NCBI RefSeq assembly: GCF_000372725.1
Contig: NW_005201381.1
Span: forward strand, 121,953 to 185,952
Origin: Emiliania huxleyi CCMP1516
Lineage: Eukaryota; Haptophyta; Isochrysidales; Noelaerhabdaceae
Direction of reading: 5' to 3'
DNA: 64,000 nucleotides
A program made the translations under genes and the position numbers. Below, piece by piece: positions 20,130 through 30,613 of this stretch (the stretch's first letter is position 1; the number at the start of each line of letters is the position of its first letter). The notes beneath the pieces are model-generated. The model had not been told where the DNA came from and ran no database searches. It was given only the letters and a program-made list of their open reading frames with translations.

Positions 20130-21656
20130 AAAATACACCACACAGGGAATCAGGGATTTTAAGGAGAGGGGTGTGGTGCGCTAGCCGTCGCCCACCCTAA
20201 CCCTTGGGCGTCTGCTTCTTCTTCCTATCTCTCTTCGCAGTCCCTCGCCGTACGCCGATTCTCGCTGCAACCTTCATGCCACCTCGCGGTCGTCCCACTC
20301 TCGTCGTTCTCTCTCTTGTCGCTTCCTCCTCTGTCGCGTCGCTCTCCTCGGCCTCGTCCTGCGACGCCGCCGCCGTCTGCCGCCGATCCCTCGCTCTCGC
20401 TGCTTTTCCCGCCTTTCGTCGCAGCTCTGCCCGCCTGGCGGCATATTTTGGCCCCTCGAGTTTATCGAGCTCTCCTCGAGCAAGGATGAGTCTTCTGACG
20501 CCCACTGCTATCATTTGCCGCCAAGTCATATCGTTGCTCAGGTCCACTCTCTCTTCGAACACTTGTGCCTCCACGGATGATGTTGGCGCTGGTGTCCCCT
20601 TCGGGTGTATCGTGACAGCTGACGACGGGATTACCACAGGTGTTTCGTCCTCCTCGGGTTCGTCTTCCCCGGCTTCCTCCCGTTCGGCTCTACGTTCATT
20701 ACGTTCATCGTGGCTCACCCTCCATGCCGTGAACAGGCTCTTTATCCACCCTATATTCTTCTCTCGCTCCTCTGCCCGTGCCTTGGTCTTGTCGTTGTTT
20801 CGCACCCATGTCTGTATGGCGATCGAGGCTGCCTTCCCCACTACCTGTAGTTCACTCGTCACCTCTCCTGCGAGCTCCCCTCTCTTTCTCTCGGGTATGG
20901 AGTCCGTGAGTGCGGGCAGCGTGCAGGCAATCACGGGCGCTATTTTGTCGTACTCCTCTTCGGCGAGCGCTCCAAATCTAGACCCCATTGCCTTTAAGGA
21001 GGCTGCCCTCGCGCGTCTCAGTACTCAGAAATATAGCTGTGTCCGTTTTGAGTCAGGCGGCGCCCGTTCAACTCTTGCTGCCGCCCTCGCCGCGTGTTTG
21101 TCAAGCTTCTCTCTTGCTGCCGCCCTCGAGTTCTTGCTGGCGCGAACTCAACTCTTGCTGCCGCCCTCGCCGCGGTTCAACTCTTGCTGCCGCCCTCGCC
21201 GGAACGTGCATGGCCGAGTTCGCACCGCGTTCCGCACCTCTTTCGAGGCGTCCTCCGTGTCGTTATTTCCGAGGTATGCTGTCGCCACCGCGTCGGCGTA
21301 TGCGTTGCAGGCTATTCCCACGTGTGCTGGCACCCACATGAAGACCACCGCCTCTAGCTTCGATCTATAGTAAGCAATCCCTCTAGGTAGGAGAACCGCC
21401 TCTCTCCCAGTCCCTCAGGCCTTCTGGCATCCCTTCGCGGTGCGCATTCTCAATCTGCTGCAGCGCGGGTTTGCAGTCGCATAGTACTAAGCACCGTCGC
21501 GATTGCGCATCGCTCGCGCTCGCCATTTTGCGTAGGTAGGTATGCGAGTTGCGCGTACTTCTCCGCGTCTATCGGCTCCCACGTGCTCGGCAGCTTTCCT
21601 CCCCACATGCCCGCCCCAAAGGCTGTCCGTCTCTCCTCTTCCCCACACTGCTGTCA
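20130..21656 (-). mobile_element. LINE copy with RNase H domain, 5'-truncated
   Basis: Reading on minus from 21656: an RNase H-like segment with CLVLCDCKPALQQIENAH, then VVFMWVPAHVGIACNAYADA, the WxPxHxG..N..AD signature typical of LINE RNase H; then DTEDASKEVRNAVRTRPC; then about 260 open codons from ALAEEEYDKIAPVIA through ERVDLSNDMTWRQMI to GRPRGGMKVAARIG, and the 3' tail with ATTTTAAGGAGAGG. The N-terminal reverse transcriptase is missing. The 5' break meets an R1 repeat. This is the most complete copy in the window. Confidence 0.8.
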
Positions 21657-21699
21657 GGGGTCCCGTACCATGCGGAATCGACCCTATCCAGTGCTCAAC
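21657..21699 (+). repeat. R1 repeat, partial copy
   Basis: GGGGTCCCGTACCATGCGGA through CCAGTGCTCAA at the 5' edge of the LINE copy. Confidence 0.85.
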
Positions 21700-21826
21700 C
21701 GGGGTAAATTCTTGTTGTGCCCACACACCCGACAGAACTCTCTGGTGCCCGGACGTGAGACTGACAGACTGACTGGTACAGTCGGCTAGGGGTGATCGGC
21801 GCACGCATACCGCCAGGAACGCTCGC

Positions 21827-22725
21827 ATGCCAGTCGCGTTCCTCTTCTCGATCGCATACCTGGGCCCGCCTCGGGCCGTCACCTTTGGCGCGGAGCTGCT
21901 CGCTCCGCGGCCCGCCGCCGAGGCGACGCTCCGCGCCCTGCGGGCTGGCGGCGTGTCGCACCTGGCCGCCGTGAGTGGCGGCGACGGCGAGGGCGCTGCG
22001 GCAGCCGCGCTGGTCGCGTGCGGCGCGCTCGACGGCGTCGTGCCGTGCACGCCGTCGGGCGAGCCGGCGGCGCCGCCCGAGGTGCTTCGCGCGGCCGCGA
22101 TCGAGCAGTGGGTGCACGTTTGCTCGACGGTGCCTCAGCTGGCGGCTGCGAAGCGTGCGGGCGCGCGGACCGTCTGGCTGAACGAGCGCGCGGCGGGCGA
22201 CGAGAACTCGCGCGGCTTCGACGGTCCCGCGGGCGAGGCGTCCTCCTACCTCGCGCGCGGCGTCATCGCCGACCTGGTGCGCGCGCCGTCGCCGCGCGCG
22301 TCTGAGCCTCTCCCTGTTTAGCCTCCGCCGTTGTTCGCTGTCAGGCGGGCGCCGTCTGCGCGCGGCTGGACGAGGTGGAGGCCGCGCTGCAGCGGGCGCA
22401 GCAGCGTCACGAGGCCGAGGTTGCGCAGAGGAAGGGCGCGGGCGGCGACGACGACGCCGCCGACGCGCTGGCGAGGCTGCGCGGCTCGCTTCCAGGCGCG
22501 CGCGCCGCCGGTGACGGGGCGGGTTCGGACGGGGCGGGCGCCGCGTCTGGGCCCACGGACTGGGATGCCGTCCTCGCCGCGCCGGGCGACGCGGGCGACG
22601 CGGGCGACGCGGGCGACGCCGATCTGCGAGGAGAGTGCCCCTCCTGCGGCGCAAGGCTGGCCCCGGCGGCGCGCTTCTGCAGCGAGTGCGGACACTCGAC
22701 CGTGGTGCAGACGGTGAGGCTATGA
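21827..22725 (+). CDS. HAD-like domain plus C-terminal zinc ribbon, two exons
   Basis: Exons 21827-22276 and 22345-22725 give 276 residues in frame. The first exon starts MPVAFLFSIAYLGPPRAVTF and has a Rossmann-like pattern with QLAAAKRAGARTVWLNERA, close to the motif-III region of HAD-type hydrolases; motif I aspartates are not evident, so it may be a fragmentary or non-catalytic HAD fold. After a GDAGDAGDAGDAD linker the C-terminus has a double-Cys zinc ribbon CPSCGARLAPAARFCSECG. Intron 22277-22344 has donor GT. The start lies 128 bp right of an R1/LINE boundary, so upstream exons could have been lost or lie further left. Confidence 0.6.
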
Positions 22726-23656
22726 GGGTCCACTCGGCGGGTAGGAAGATGCCACATCCTGACCCTCAAGTAGCGCGCACTCGAGCCGAGAGGCACAGGC
22801 CACGCAACTCTCTTTGTGGGTTTGTTCATTTTGCATGGTAGTATGAAAAATGAACGAAGAACGGGACCCCCATAATATTAATATTATTGCGCAATCGTGT
22901 GTCAGAGAGAGACAGAGTGTCTCTGTCTGTGGGCTGGGTTTTATTTATTAGGCACATATTGTGCTTTGTGGGGGGGGTTTGGTTGCACTGTCATGTCTCA
23001 TGAGAGAGCCACCATGTGTGATCCGTATGATGATTCCTGACAACCGCCTCAATCAACTTTCGTCACAGTTCCCGCTCTGAGAGGAGCTGCGGGTCAGTTC
23101 GACAGCTGGAGCCGCTGGAGCTGTGTCGCCGGCGTGCGGCGGGGCCTGCCAGGGTTCGTGATTTCACATGGAAACAGCGAATCGATTTCACTTTCACTTT
23201 CACTTCACATTTCATGTGAAACGAAATTTCACTTTTCCGAGCGAGTGTGAACGTGATAAGGACGGATGCTCCCACCGAGTTCCGACACTCTGACACTCAC
23301 TTCACACTTGCAAGTGTTGGCTCCACCCCATGCACCAAGCAGCAGCCAAGCGATGAAGGAGGCTGGAGATATTGGTCACGCTGAGCTGATGTGTGCACTA
23401 GACCAATATGAATATCTTGGCGTGCTGTGGGCGAATACGGTGCCGATGGTGGGATGAACTCTGGTCTATGATGGCGACACGCACGAGCGACACACAGACA
23501 CAAACAGGCTCACAAGACACACAGCCAGCTGGCTGCCACACACCCTGAGTAGGCGTACACATAACTCAAGGCCACATCCTCCCTGTCGCCCCCCCCAGCA
23601 CTCCGAGTTCTGACGCGTTTTTTTCCTTCCTTTTTCATTCCGCAGTCTCTCTCTCC
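22726..23656. other. Intergenic with palindrome and R2 repeat
   Basis: A 16-bp AT palindrome (ATAATATTAATATTAT) at 22871-22886, a TTTCACTTTCACTT patch at 23183-23240, and R2 repeat copy at 23466-23604. No gene seen. Confidence 0.6.
23466..23604. repeat. R2 repeat copy (partial)
   Basis: GACACGCACGAGCGACACAC through CATCCTCCCTGTCGCCCCCC; nearly identical to 52600-52738 and related to 50080-50215. Confidence 0.9.
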
Positions 23657-24159
23657 ATGAGCCGCCTGCTGTTGCTGCTCGTTGCCGTGACGTACGCGCG
23701 CGCAATATCCACGCACATCCCCACCGCCGTGCGCCGCGAGACGCCCTCTTCCTCCCGCGCAGGTCGACGTCCGCGTTTGTGCCCGTCGGCGTGCGGTCCA
23801 GTGTCGCCGCGCCAGCAACAGCTGCTCCCGTCGCCTTCCGCCTGGGCTCGCCGGTCGCGGCGGCGAGGAAGGTGGCGAAGAAGCCTGTCAAGCGCGCGGC
23901 GCCGAAGAAGAAGGTGGCGAAGAAGCCTATCAAGCGCGCGGCACCCAAGAAGGTTGTGAGGAAAGCAAGCGGCGGCTCAACGAGCGGCACAAGTGGCGGC
24001 GCACTGTTCAAACAGCTTCCCGGCCAGACCGTGGGCACCCTCGACGGGTTCGGTCTCGGGCCTGCGCAGATTGGCGGCATCGCTGTGTGGCTGCTGCTGG
24101 TGCTGAAGCTGTTCGGCGTCTCCCCAGGCGGCGGCTTTGGCGCGGCCCCGATGTCCTAG
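23657..24159 (+). CDS. Small plastid-targeted basic membrane protein, function unknown
   Basis: Exons 23657-23691 and 23763-24159 (intron 23692-23762, GT donor, AG acceptor) give about 143 residues. The N-terminus MSRLLLLLVAVT is a signal peptide directly followed by STSAFVPVG, the SAF phenylalanine motif of bipartite plastid presequences in red-lineage algae. Next come two Lys/Pro/Ala repeats (KKPVKRAAPKKKVAKKPIKR), then a Gly-rich piece and one membrane segment (IGGIAVWLLLVLKLFGV). Splicing is what brings the SAF motif beside the signal peptide, which supports the intron. The basic repeat suggests binding of nucleic acid or a membrane surface; this is inference only. Confidence 0.6.
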
Positions 24160-24827
24160 ACCCTTTGCGGCGGCAAGGTGGAGCACGCTCGCTCGCTCCT
24201 ACGTATGTTGGCGCGGCGGGGCCTTGGGACACCCATCCCCCCACGGTCGCGTCTTCGCGTGCCCTGAGCGGATCTTTATATTCGCGGCCGCTCGTCTGAC
24301 CAAAGAGAGGGTCGGTGACGTGTGTGAGATCGAGCGTTGGAGAGACACGCGCCTCTCGCGCCACCGCCCGGTTTCTGTTTTATAACACGTAGCAGCAACG
24401 GACTGTCGCACGCAGGTCTCGCTCTGAGTCTCTGGCTACCGAGACCCGCGTGGCGCGCCGCCTGTGATCGCTGTGTCGCAGCTGTGTCGTGTGTGTGTGT
24501 CAACCTGCTACTACCTGCGCTCGTTCTACGGCCCTGTGGCTGTGCGCGTCCCCCGCGGCGCGCGAGTATAGGGCAGTAGCGTAGAGAAAGTGAAACGTGA
24601 TCGTGAAAGTATGCCATAATGTTGCGTGTGCGTCTGCCTCTCTCGTCCGCCTATACTCGTCCGGGCTCCGGCGCACTTTTCCCCCTCTCCCGTAGCCGTA
24701 CTCCCCCCACATCCCAGAGTAGAGAAAGGCTCCAGCCCCCTCGCCTCGCCAACCCTCGAGACGCACGCGACACACATGGAAGGGTCCTCTTCGTGAGTTC
24801 AAATCGCGACGCCGCGGCGGCGGCGGC
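24160..24827. other. Intergenic between the plastid protein and the START gene
   Basis: No convincing coding sequence; the region is convergent 3' flank. Confidence 0.5.
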
Positions 24828-26802
24828 TCAGAGCGGCGCGCTCGGCGCGGCAGCGAGCTTCCGTCCAATCCGGCGGTTGCTGACGAAGCGGACGGCGGCG
24901 GCACGCCGCTCGCCGACGAATCGGGAGACAAAGTGGGGCGGCTGTCGGGGGGGGGGGGGGGGGGTCGAGGCGAGGCGAGGGTAAGCGCTGCTTCAGGACA
25001 GGTGAGGGTCAGGACAGGTGAGGGTCGAGGCGAGGGGCAGACCCGTCACAAACTGGAGCAGCCCGTCGTTTTGCTGCTGGTTGCGCCACTCCTTGACAGA
25101 CTCCTTGGCCTGGGCGGGGAGGGCGGCGGCGGGGAGGGCGGAGGGTGGAGGAGGGCGGCGGCGGCGAGGGCAGGGGAGGAGGGCGGCGGCGGTGAGGGCG
25201 GAGGGGGTGAGGGCGGCGGTGGGCTGGGTGGCGGCGGCGAGGGCGGCGAGGGCGACAGAGGAGGTTGACAGCGCGCCGAATGACAGGGTGCTCCGACTGT
25301 CTGGCCCCGTGGTGTGGCGAGGGCTCTCTGTCTGTGCGTCCGCCTCTTGCTCCGCAGCCGCCGCCGGTGTGGCTGCGTGGGGAGGCGGAGGGCTCTCTCT
25401 GCCTGCCTGTGTCTGCCCGTGTGTACGCGTGAGGCGTCACGAGCTTCCCTTGGGAGGGTGGGAGACTCGCCGCCTCGGAGGGGGCAAGCAACTCGTGGCA
25501 ACTCGTGTGGCATCTGGGGCTCCTCTGCCACCCACGTCGTGGCCTTGGAGAGCGCCTCCTTCGTCAGCACCTGCGAGGGGAAGAGGGGCCGTGGCAGCGA
25601 GAGAGAAGAGGGGCGGTGCCACTAAGAGCCGGGGAGACAAGGGGGCGGGCAGAGGGGGGCAGAGCCCGCACATTGTACACGGGAGACGGCACCCAGCCGC
25701 GCAGCTTGCACTCGCACGAGTAGTACACCCGCGAGCTCGCCTGATGCATTGATTCCACCATCACAACGATGTGAGAAGCACAGGAGTCGGTGGAGACGCT
25801 AGCTGGCCAACTAGGCTGGCCTAGTTCATCAGCTCCTTGCAACCTCACGGGGCCTCCTCCTTGCACTCGCACGCGTAGCAGAGACGCGAGCTCGCCCGCC
25901 CCGCCCCCGGCTCGACGTACCTGCACCGCGAGACACAGCCGAGGTACAGCCGAGCCATAGCCAAGCCATAGCCGAGCCATAGCCGAGATGAGCACTGCTG
26001 GGCGCGAGCTGGCCGTTGCCACGCGCCGCGACACTACGCCCGCCCTCTCGGCTGTGCCTCGGCAGCGTCTCGCGCGTCGGTATCCGACAGAGACCCTCGG
26101 CGATCTCGCGGCTGCACATCTCGGCTGCGTCTCGGCTGCATCTCGGCTGCGTCGCGCGCCAGTATCCGACGGAGTCGTCGATGTCGGAGCGGCGAGAGTA
26201 GTCGAGGTGGAAGGTCATGCACCGCTTCTCCGGGTCGTACTCGTGCTCCATGAAGTACCTCATCTTCATGTGCAGCACCGCGATGTCGTACGTCGTCTTG
26301 ATCCTCTGCAGCCCTCCCTCCTGCAGCGAGCACGACGCGGCTCTCGCAAGGGCGAGGAGGAGGCGGAGGAGGGGGGGGAGCGGGAGCGGCGGGGTTCGGC
26401 CGGCCGCGCGCGCGTGCGACGCGCCTGCTCGCGGTTGTACTCCACATTCCGCGTCACCCCGTCCACCATCTTGTCGTAGTGCGCCAAGTCCATGATGCGG
26501 CTGCGCGCAGCAGGGCGGGCGAGGGCGCTCAGGCGAGCGCTCGCGCGGGCGGTGCGCGAGGCCGGCGGTGGCCCGGGCGCATGCGCACTCCATCACGACG
26601 TTCGGCGGCGCAGCGATATCCTGCACCATGAGCAGCCGCCGCGCGCCAACAATTCCCGTCTCCATCGCCTGCATCACCGGCTTCCCCGAGCTGAGCCGCT
26701 CCTCGTCGGAGCGCGAGAGCAGCACCGAGGGCGGGCCAATCTCGTAGCGCGTGAGCTTCCCGTTGTGATAGTGCGGCTCGTTCTCCGCCGCCGCGGCGAC
26801 GG
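24828..26802 (-). CDS. START/COQ10-like lipid-binding protein, seven or more exons
   Basis: SRPBCC-fold lipid or quinone carrier, judged by pattern. Placed exons: 26802-26589 (PHYHNGKLTRYEIGPPSVLL; MVQDIAAPPNVVM), 26500-26425 (RIMDLAHYDKMVDGVTRNVE), 26320-26160 (LQRIKTTYDIAVLHMKMRYF; TFHLDYSRRSDIDDSVGYW), a 25-nt micro-exon 25920-25896, 25740-25672 (SRVYYSCECKLRGWVPSPVY), from 25570 (VLTKEALSKATTWVAEEP), up to 25109 (AKESVKEWRNQQQNDGLLQF) and a last exon ending at 24828 (HFVSRFVGERRAAAVRF). Junctions after 25517 and near 24960-25050 are unresolved, and the first exon upstream of 26802 was not found. Donors include GT and GC. Confidence 0.72.
25741..25895 (-). other. START-gene intron with a 40-nt copy of the next exon
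   Basis: Intron start GCGAGCTCGCGTCTCTGCTA, continuing with GCGTGCGAGTGCAAGG, mirrors the exon start GCGAGCTCGCGGGTGTACTA, continuing with CGTGCGAGTGCAAGC. 155 nt, donor GC, acceptor ATGCATCAG. Confidence 0.85.
25921..26159 (-). repeat. START-gene intron with GCAGCCGAGAT units and an inner duplicate
   Basis: The 239-nt intron carries several GCAGCCGAGA(T/C) units. GTCGGATACTGGCGCGCGAC at its 5' border returns as GTCGGATACCGACGCGCGAG in its middle, as if two insertion events were stacked. Confidence 0.7.
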
Positions 26803-28009
26803 CTAAAGAGAGGGTGAGCATTGGAAGCCAATCGCAGCTCGTCAACGAGAAGAATTTTAAATAGCTCCGCCGGTATTTATACCTGTAGGGAGGCGTGTGC
26901 CGAATACAAAGTGGAGTCCCGCCCGCCCCGCAATAAGCGCAGATGTCCTCTTCAGCCTGCTGAGAGCTTCCTGGCCCGCGCGCGCGCTCCGCCTGGCGCG
27001 CGGAGCGACTCGGTGGACGTCCGAGCCCGCCGCCCCTCGCCACTGCACCCTGCTGGCCCATGCAGCGCGACACCGCCGGCGCTGCGCCTGCTTCCTTGCG
27101 CGCCGCTGGACGTCGGCCAAAAAGACCGCTGCCCTCTGGGGACCCGACTCCGCGAAGATCGCGCGCGCGTCGTGAATGCGGCGCGCGCGCGATCTCCGTT
27201 CCCGGGCACGCCGGTCGCAGTGACATGGGATCCCAGGCTCAAAACAGCACGCTCAACAGCGAGAGCGCCGCCGCTGCTCCTCCTCCCGCCGCCGGTCCGC
27301 TCACCGAGACAAACTCGGTGCCGCCGTTCTCGCCGCCGCCGCCGCCGCCGCCGCCTCGACCCTCGCCTCCGTCACCGCCGCCTTCCATCTGGGGGGGGGG
27401 TCCTTCTGATGGCGGGGGCGCCTCGTTGGCGGGCGGGCTTGGCCGCTGCCCCCCTTTGGCCGCGGTTCCTTGGTGGCCGCCGCCTCCCCTGTAAATCCCG
27501 CGGTCGGCACCACGGTTGCCACCGCCTGGGGCTTGGCGGCGGCGGCCACGGCCTTCCCCTTGGCCGTTGAGGGGTGCTTGGCCCTTGGGGAGCCTTTCCG
27601 CACGGTCCGGGCCGGGGTGCGCACAGCCTGTGCACACTTTCGCTTTTTTTGTACTCGGATTGCGCCGCGGGCGCCCCCACGCATGCAGTTGGGTGCTGGG
27701 GTCAGCGGCGTGAGCCGAGAGGTGGCCCACCGCTGACAGCCCTCAGCGCGCGCGGGGGGGGGGGGGGGGGGGCACCCCTGGTCCCCTCGCCGCCCAGACA
27801 CACGCGCGGGACGCGCCCCGGCAGCAGCTCCTGCCTCCTCTCCGCTCTCGCGCCACCCCGCGCGCGGGGGCGTGACGTCTGTAGCGAGGCGACGGTGGGA
27901 CGGTGTCCGACCCGTTCTGGGGTTTTCATATAATGCGGCTCTACTCGTATCGACCAATAAAATACCGGGGGAGGCCTGCGCAGCCTCTAACTATTCATCG
28001 TAAACACAG
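26803..28009. other. Low-complexity stretch, gene content unclear
   Basis: Poly-Pro and (GCC)n coding-like sequence at 27315-27390 and a G-run at 27757-27772. A minus frame (27957-27301) contains a K/A/P-rich piece (ARTVRKGSPRAKHPSTAKGK) that could be a real disordered protein, but the same DNA is open in several frames. The missing 5' exon of the START gene should lie here. Confidence 0.35.
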
Positions 28010-28505
28010 AGCGCCAGCATCATCCGTGGAGGCACAAGTGTTCGAGGAGAGAGTGGACCTGAGCAACGATATGACTTGGCGGCAAATGATCGCAGTGGGC
28101 GTCAGAAGAGTCGTCCTTGCGCGAGGAGAGCTCGATAGACTCGAGGGACGAGGGTATGTATGCCGCGAGGAGGGCAGAGCTGCGACGAAAGGCGAGAGAA
28201 GCCGCGAGAGCAAGGGAGCGGCAGGCGGCGGCGGCGTCGCAGAACGAGGCAGAGGAGAGCGACGCGACAGAGGAAGAAGCGACAACGGAGAGAACGTGAA
28301 CGACGAGAGTGGGACGACCGCGAGGTGGCATGAAGGTTGCAGCGAGAATCGGCGAGAGACTGCGAAGAGAGATAGGAAGAGGCGGACGCCCAAGGGTGGG
28401 CGACGGCTAGCGCATCACACCCCTCTCCTTAAAATCCCTCTGTGTGGTGGCGGCGTGGGCCGCGTCCTCCCATCCCTCTTGGGTGGGTTGTCTGTTTTCT
28501 TTCGT
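28010..28505 (+). mobile_element. LINE 3' end, plus orientation
   Basis: FEERVDLSNDMTWRQMIAVG is read on plus at 28040-28100, followed by the charged tail, AAAATCCCTCTGTGTGG and CTCCCATCCCTCTTGG. Frame is broken in the middle. Confidence 0.85.
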
Positions 28506-28633
28506 TTATCGAAAAAAAAACGAGAAAAAAGCCAAGAGAGGGGTGGAAGGGCGGGAAAAGCCGGCGTAAGCCGCGGAAAAAGCCACAAAAAGCCAGCGAG
28601 CCTCCCGTTACGCGATTGCTCGCGAAGCGCAGC

Positions 28634-28963
28634 ATGATCGGCGTGCAGCTTGGGAGGCTGCCGCCGCTGTCAGAGGCGGCCGCCACTGTGAGGTCTCGAG
28701 GGCCGACCGGCCGGGCGAGCATCCGCGCTGCCGACGACGTGCTCGAGACTGGCCGTCTGAACGAGATTCTCGCATGTTTTGAGGAGGCGCTCGGCGATCA
28801 GCTGCCCGAGATGGGCACGGATGCTGCAGCAGGGCGAGAGGCGAACGCCGAGGGTGCGGAGGCCGCACGGCGACTGGAGGCTGCAGCGGAGCAGCAGCGG
28901 GGAAGGATCTTTCCCTGCTTGCACCAAAGACGCCGTACTCCTAGGCCCAAACTCCAAAGTTAA
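28634..28963 (+). CDS. Small unknown ORF, 109 aa
   Basis: ATG at 28634 (MIGVQLGRLPPLSEAAATVR), a helical stretch LNEILACFEEALGDQLPEMG and a basic end. No family recognised. The body after GRLNEI looks protein-like; it could be one exon of a larger gene. Confidence 0.3.
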   Translation: MIGVQLGRLPPLSEAAATVRSRGPTGRASIRAADDVLETGRLNEILACFEEALGDQLPEMGTDAAAGREANAEGAEAARRLEAAAEQQRGRIFPCLHQRRRTPRPKLQS

Positions 28964-29694
28964 ATAAAGGGTGTGGATGCTGGGTTGAACAAAACGAGGG
29001 ACGCGACCCACTTCGCCACTTCGCCACAGACGGTCCCGCGCCTCGCCGCTATGACGGCCGCACGACCGCAGCTCGTGTGCGTGCGGCCGTCTTTGTCCGG
29101 AGTGAATACTCCAACGCGCTCGTCGGTGGCGGCTTCCCTCAACCTGCGCCGCGCTCGGCGAACCTCGACAGCGCTTTCGGTGGCATGCAGCTCTTTGCGA
29201 CAGAAGCCTGGAGAGCAGCTCCTCTGCTGCTCACACACTCTGCACAGCTGACACAGCCTACTGTGCGGCTGCCACAGCTGTGACAGCGATGGGCTCGCCC
29301 TCACTGGCCCTCAGTCACTTGTGCTGCGGCTTGTGTGAGCGACACTGCTCGGCGACTGCCGGCACACTGTGAGATCATGGGTGTGAGGTAAAACTACGCT
29401 ACCAGCGCTTGGTCACATCGGCCCCGAGGTCAGATCCTTCTACTCTGTTGATGACAAGACTTGTCTACCGGCTGGAGCCGAGCAAAAGGGCTTGGCGCAC
29501 AACCCCTGTTCAACTCACCCTCCACACCCGTAAGCCGTATCGCTCTTTTGTGTTTTGACAGCTCTATACCTGAGAGTCGTCCCAACGCAAAAGCCGATCG
29601 TCCAAGAGGGCACCATGGTCCCCATGCACTCATGCACACACCCGAAAGTTATGTAGTTATCGGACTATCAGAGTACGGCACAAGCAGGCTGCTG
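28964..29694. other. Intergenic
   Basis: Cytosine/thymine-poor mixed sequence with CACAGCTGACACAGC-like patches; no supportable gene. Confidence 0.5.
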
Positions 29695-30613
29695 CTACAA
29701 GAAAGGATTGTGTATCGTGGCAGCGCGGTCGGCCAGCAGTCCCGCCGCGGCAGCAATGTCGTTCCCCGAGCGGTTGAGCGCCTCGCGCGCGTCGGCGAGC
29801 GCAAACCCCATCTCGACGAGGGACTCGGCCGCCGCGCACGGTGGTGATTCCTGCGACCGCGCGTATTGCGGCAGCCATAGACCCTGCGGCGGCGGCAGCG
29901 GCGGCGGCTGCGGTCGCGGCGGCGGCGGCTGCGGCGGCGGCCGCCAAAACACCTGGACGTGGTGGAGCCTCGCGTCCACGACCGACTTTTTTGGGTTCTC
30001 GTACCACACAAAGTCACCGCCGCCGCCGCTCCTGCCGCCGCCATGCTCCGCGTCGAGCGCGTCGGCGATCGCCGCCGTGATGGCATCCGCGGAGGTCGCA
30101 GCGCGCGGGGAGGACGACCAGAGCACAAGGTGCTGCGTGCCCACCGGGAGGAGGTACGGGAAGGGCTGCGGCCTCAGCGCAAAGCGTCCGGGCGGCGGCG
30201 CTTCGACGACGCACCGCCTGCCGTCGGCGCGCCTCTGCGTGGGAGACGAGAACACCTGGTGCATCACCTGGGCGGCGGGGGCGGCGGCGCGTCAGACGAG
30301 GGCGAGGGCGGGGCTTTGGCGTTGCGCGCGCGGCCGTCCTCACCCAGTCTCCTGGCGAGGCCCACATCGTGTCGAGGTTGGAGAAGAGCAACTCCTTTTG
30401 CGCCCGCGACGCCGCGTCGGGCCGGATGTGCTCGGCACCTGGAGTCCAGCCCGTCTGGTCGTGCAGCTGCTGCAGCGCCGTCTCGTCGGGCGAGACTTGG
30501 CAACGCATCGACTGGCGATTGGTCAGATTCTCGCCGGCGAGCCCCAAGCGAGCAAGGCGAACTGCCGGTTGCGCGCCACGCGCTCTGCGCCCGGCGATTG
30601 TACGCACTCTCAC
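29695..30613 (-). CDS. DUF3605 protein with C-terminal UBA domain, two exons
   Basis: Exon 1 (30613-30344) starts MRVRTIAGRRARGAQPAVRL and includes SPDETALQQLHDQTGWTPG and RAQKELLFSNLDTMWASPGD. Exon 2 (30267-29695) carries the DUF3605 core: RPQPFPYLLPVGTQHLVLWS and FVWYENPKKSVVDARLHHVQ, then a Pro-rich linker and a UBA-type helix bundle (LVEMGFALADAREALNRSG) before TAG. Intron 30268-30343 is 76 nt, donor GTGAGG, acceptor CCCAG. UBA suggests ubiquitin binding; DUF3605 function is not known to me. Confidence 0.75.

Noticed and set aside
24500-24931. 143-aa minus-strand ORF overlapping the START gene end
   Set aside because: It is another frame of the last START exon plus 3' flank; the frame with HFVSRFVGERRAAAVRF fits the gene better.
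27301-27957. Lys/Ala/Pro-rich minus-strand ORF
   Set aside because: Several overlapping frames are open in this GC-rich low-complexity DNA; not listed as a gene without further evidence.
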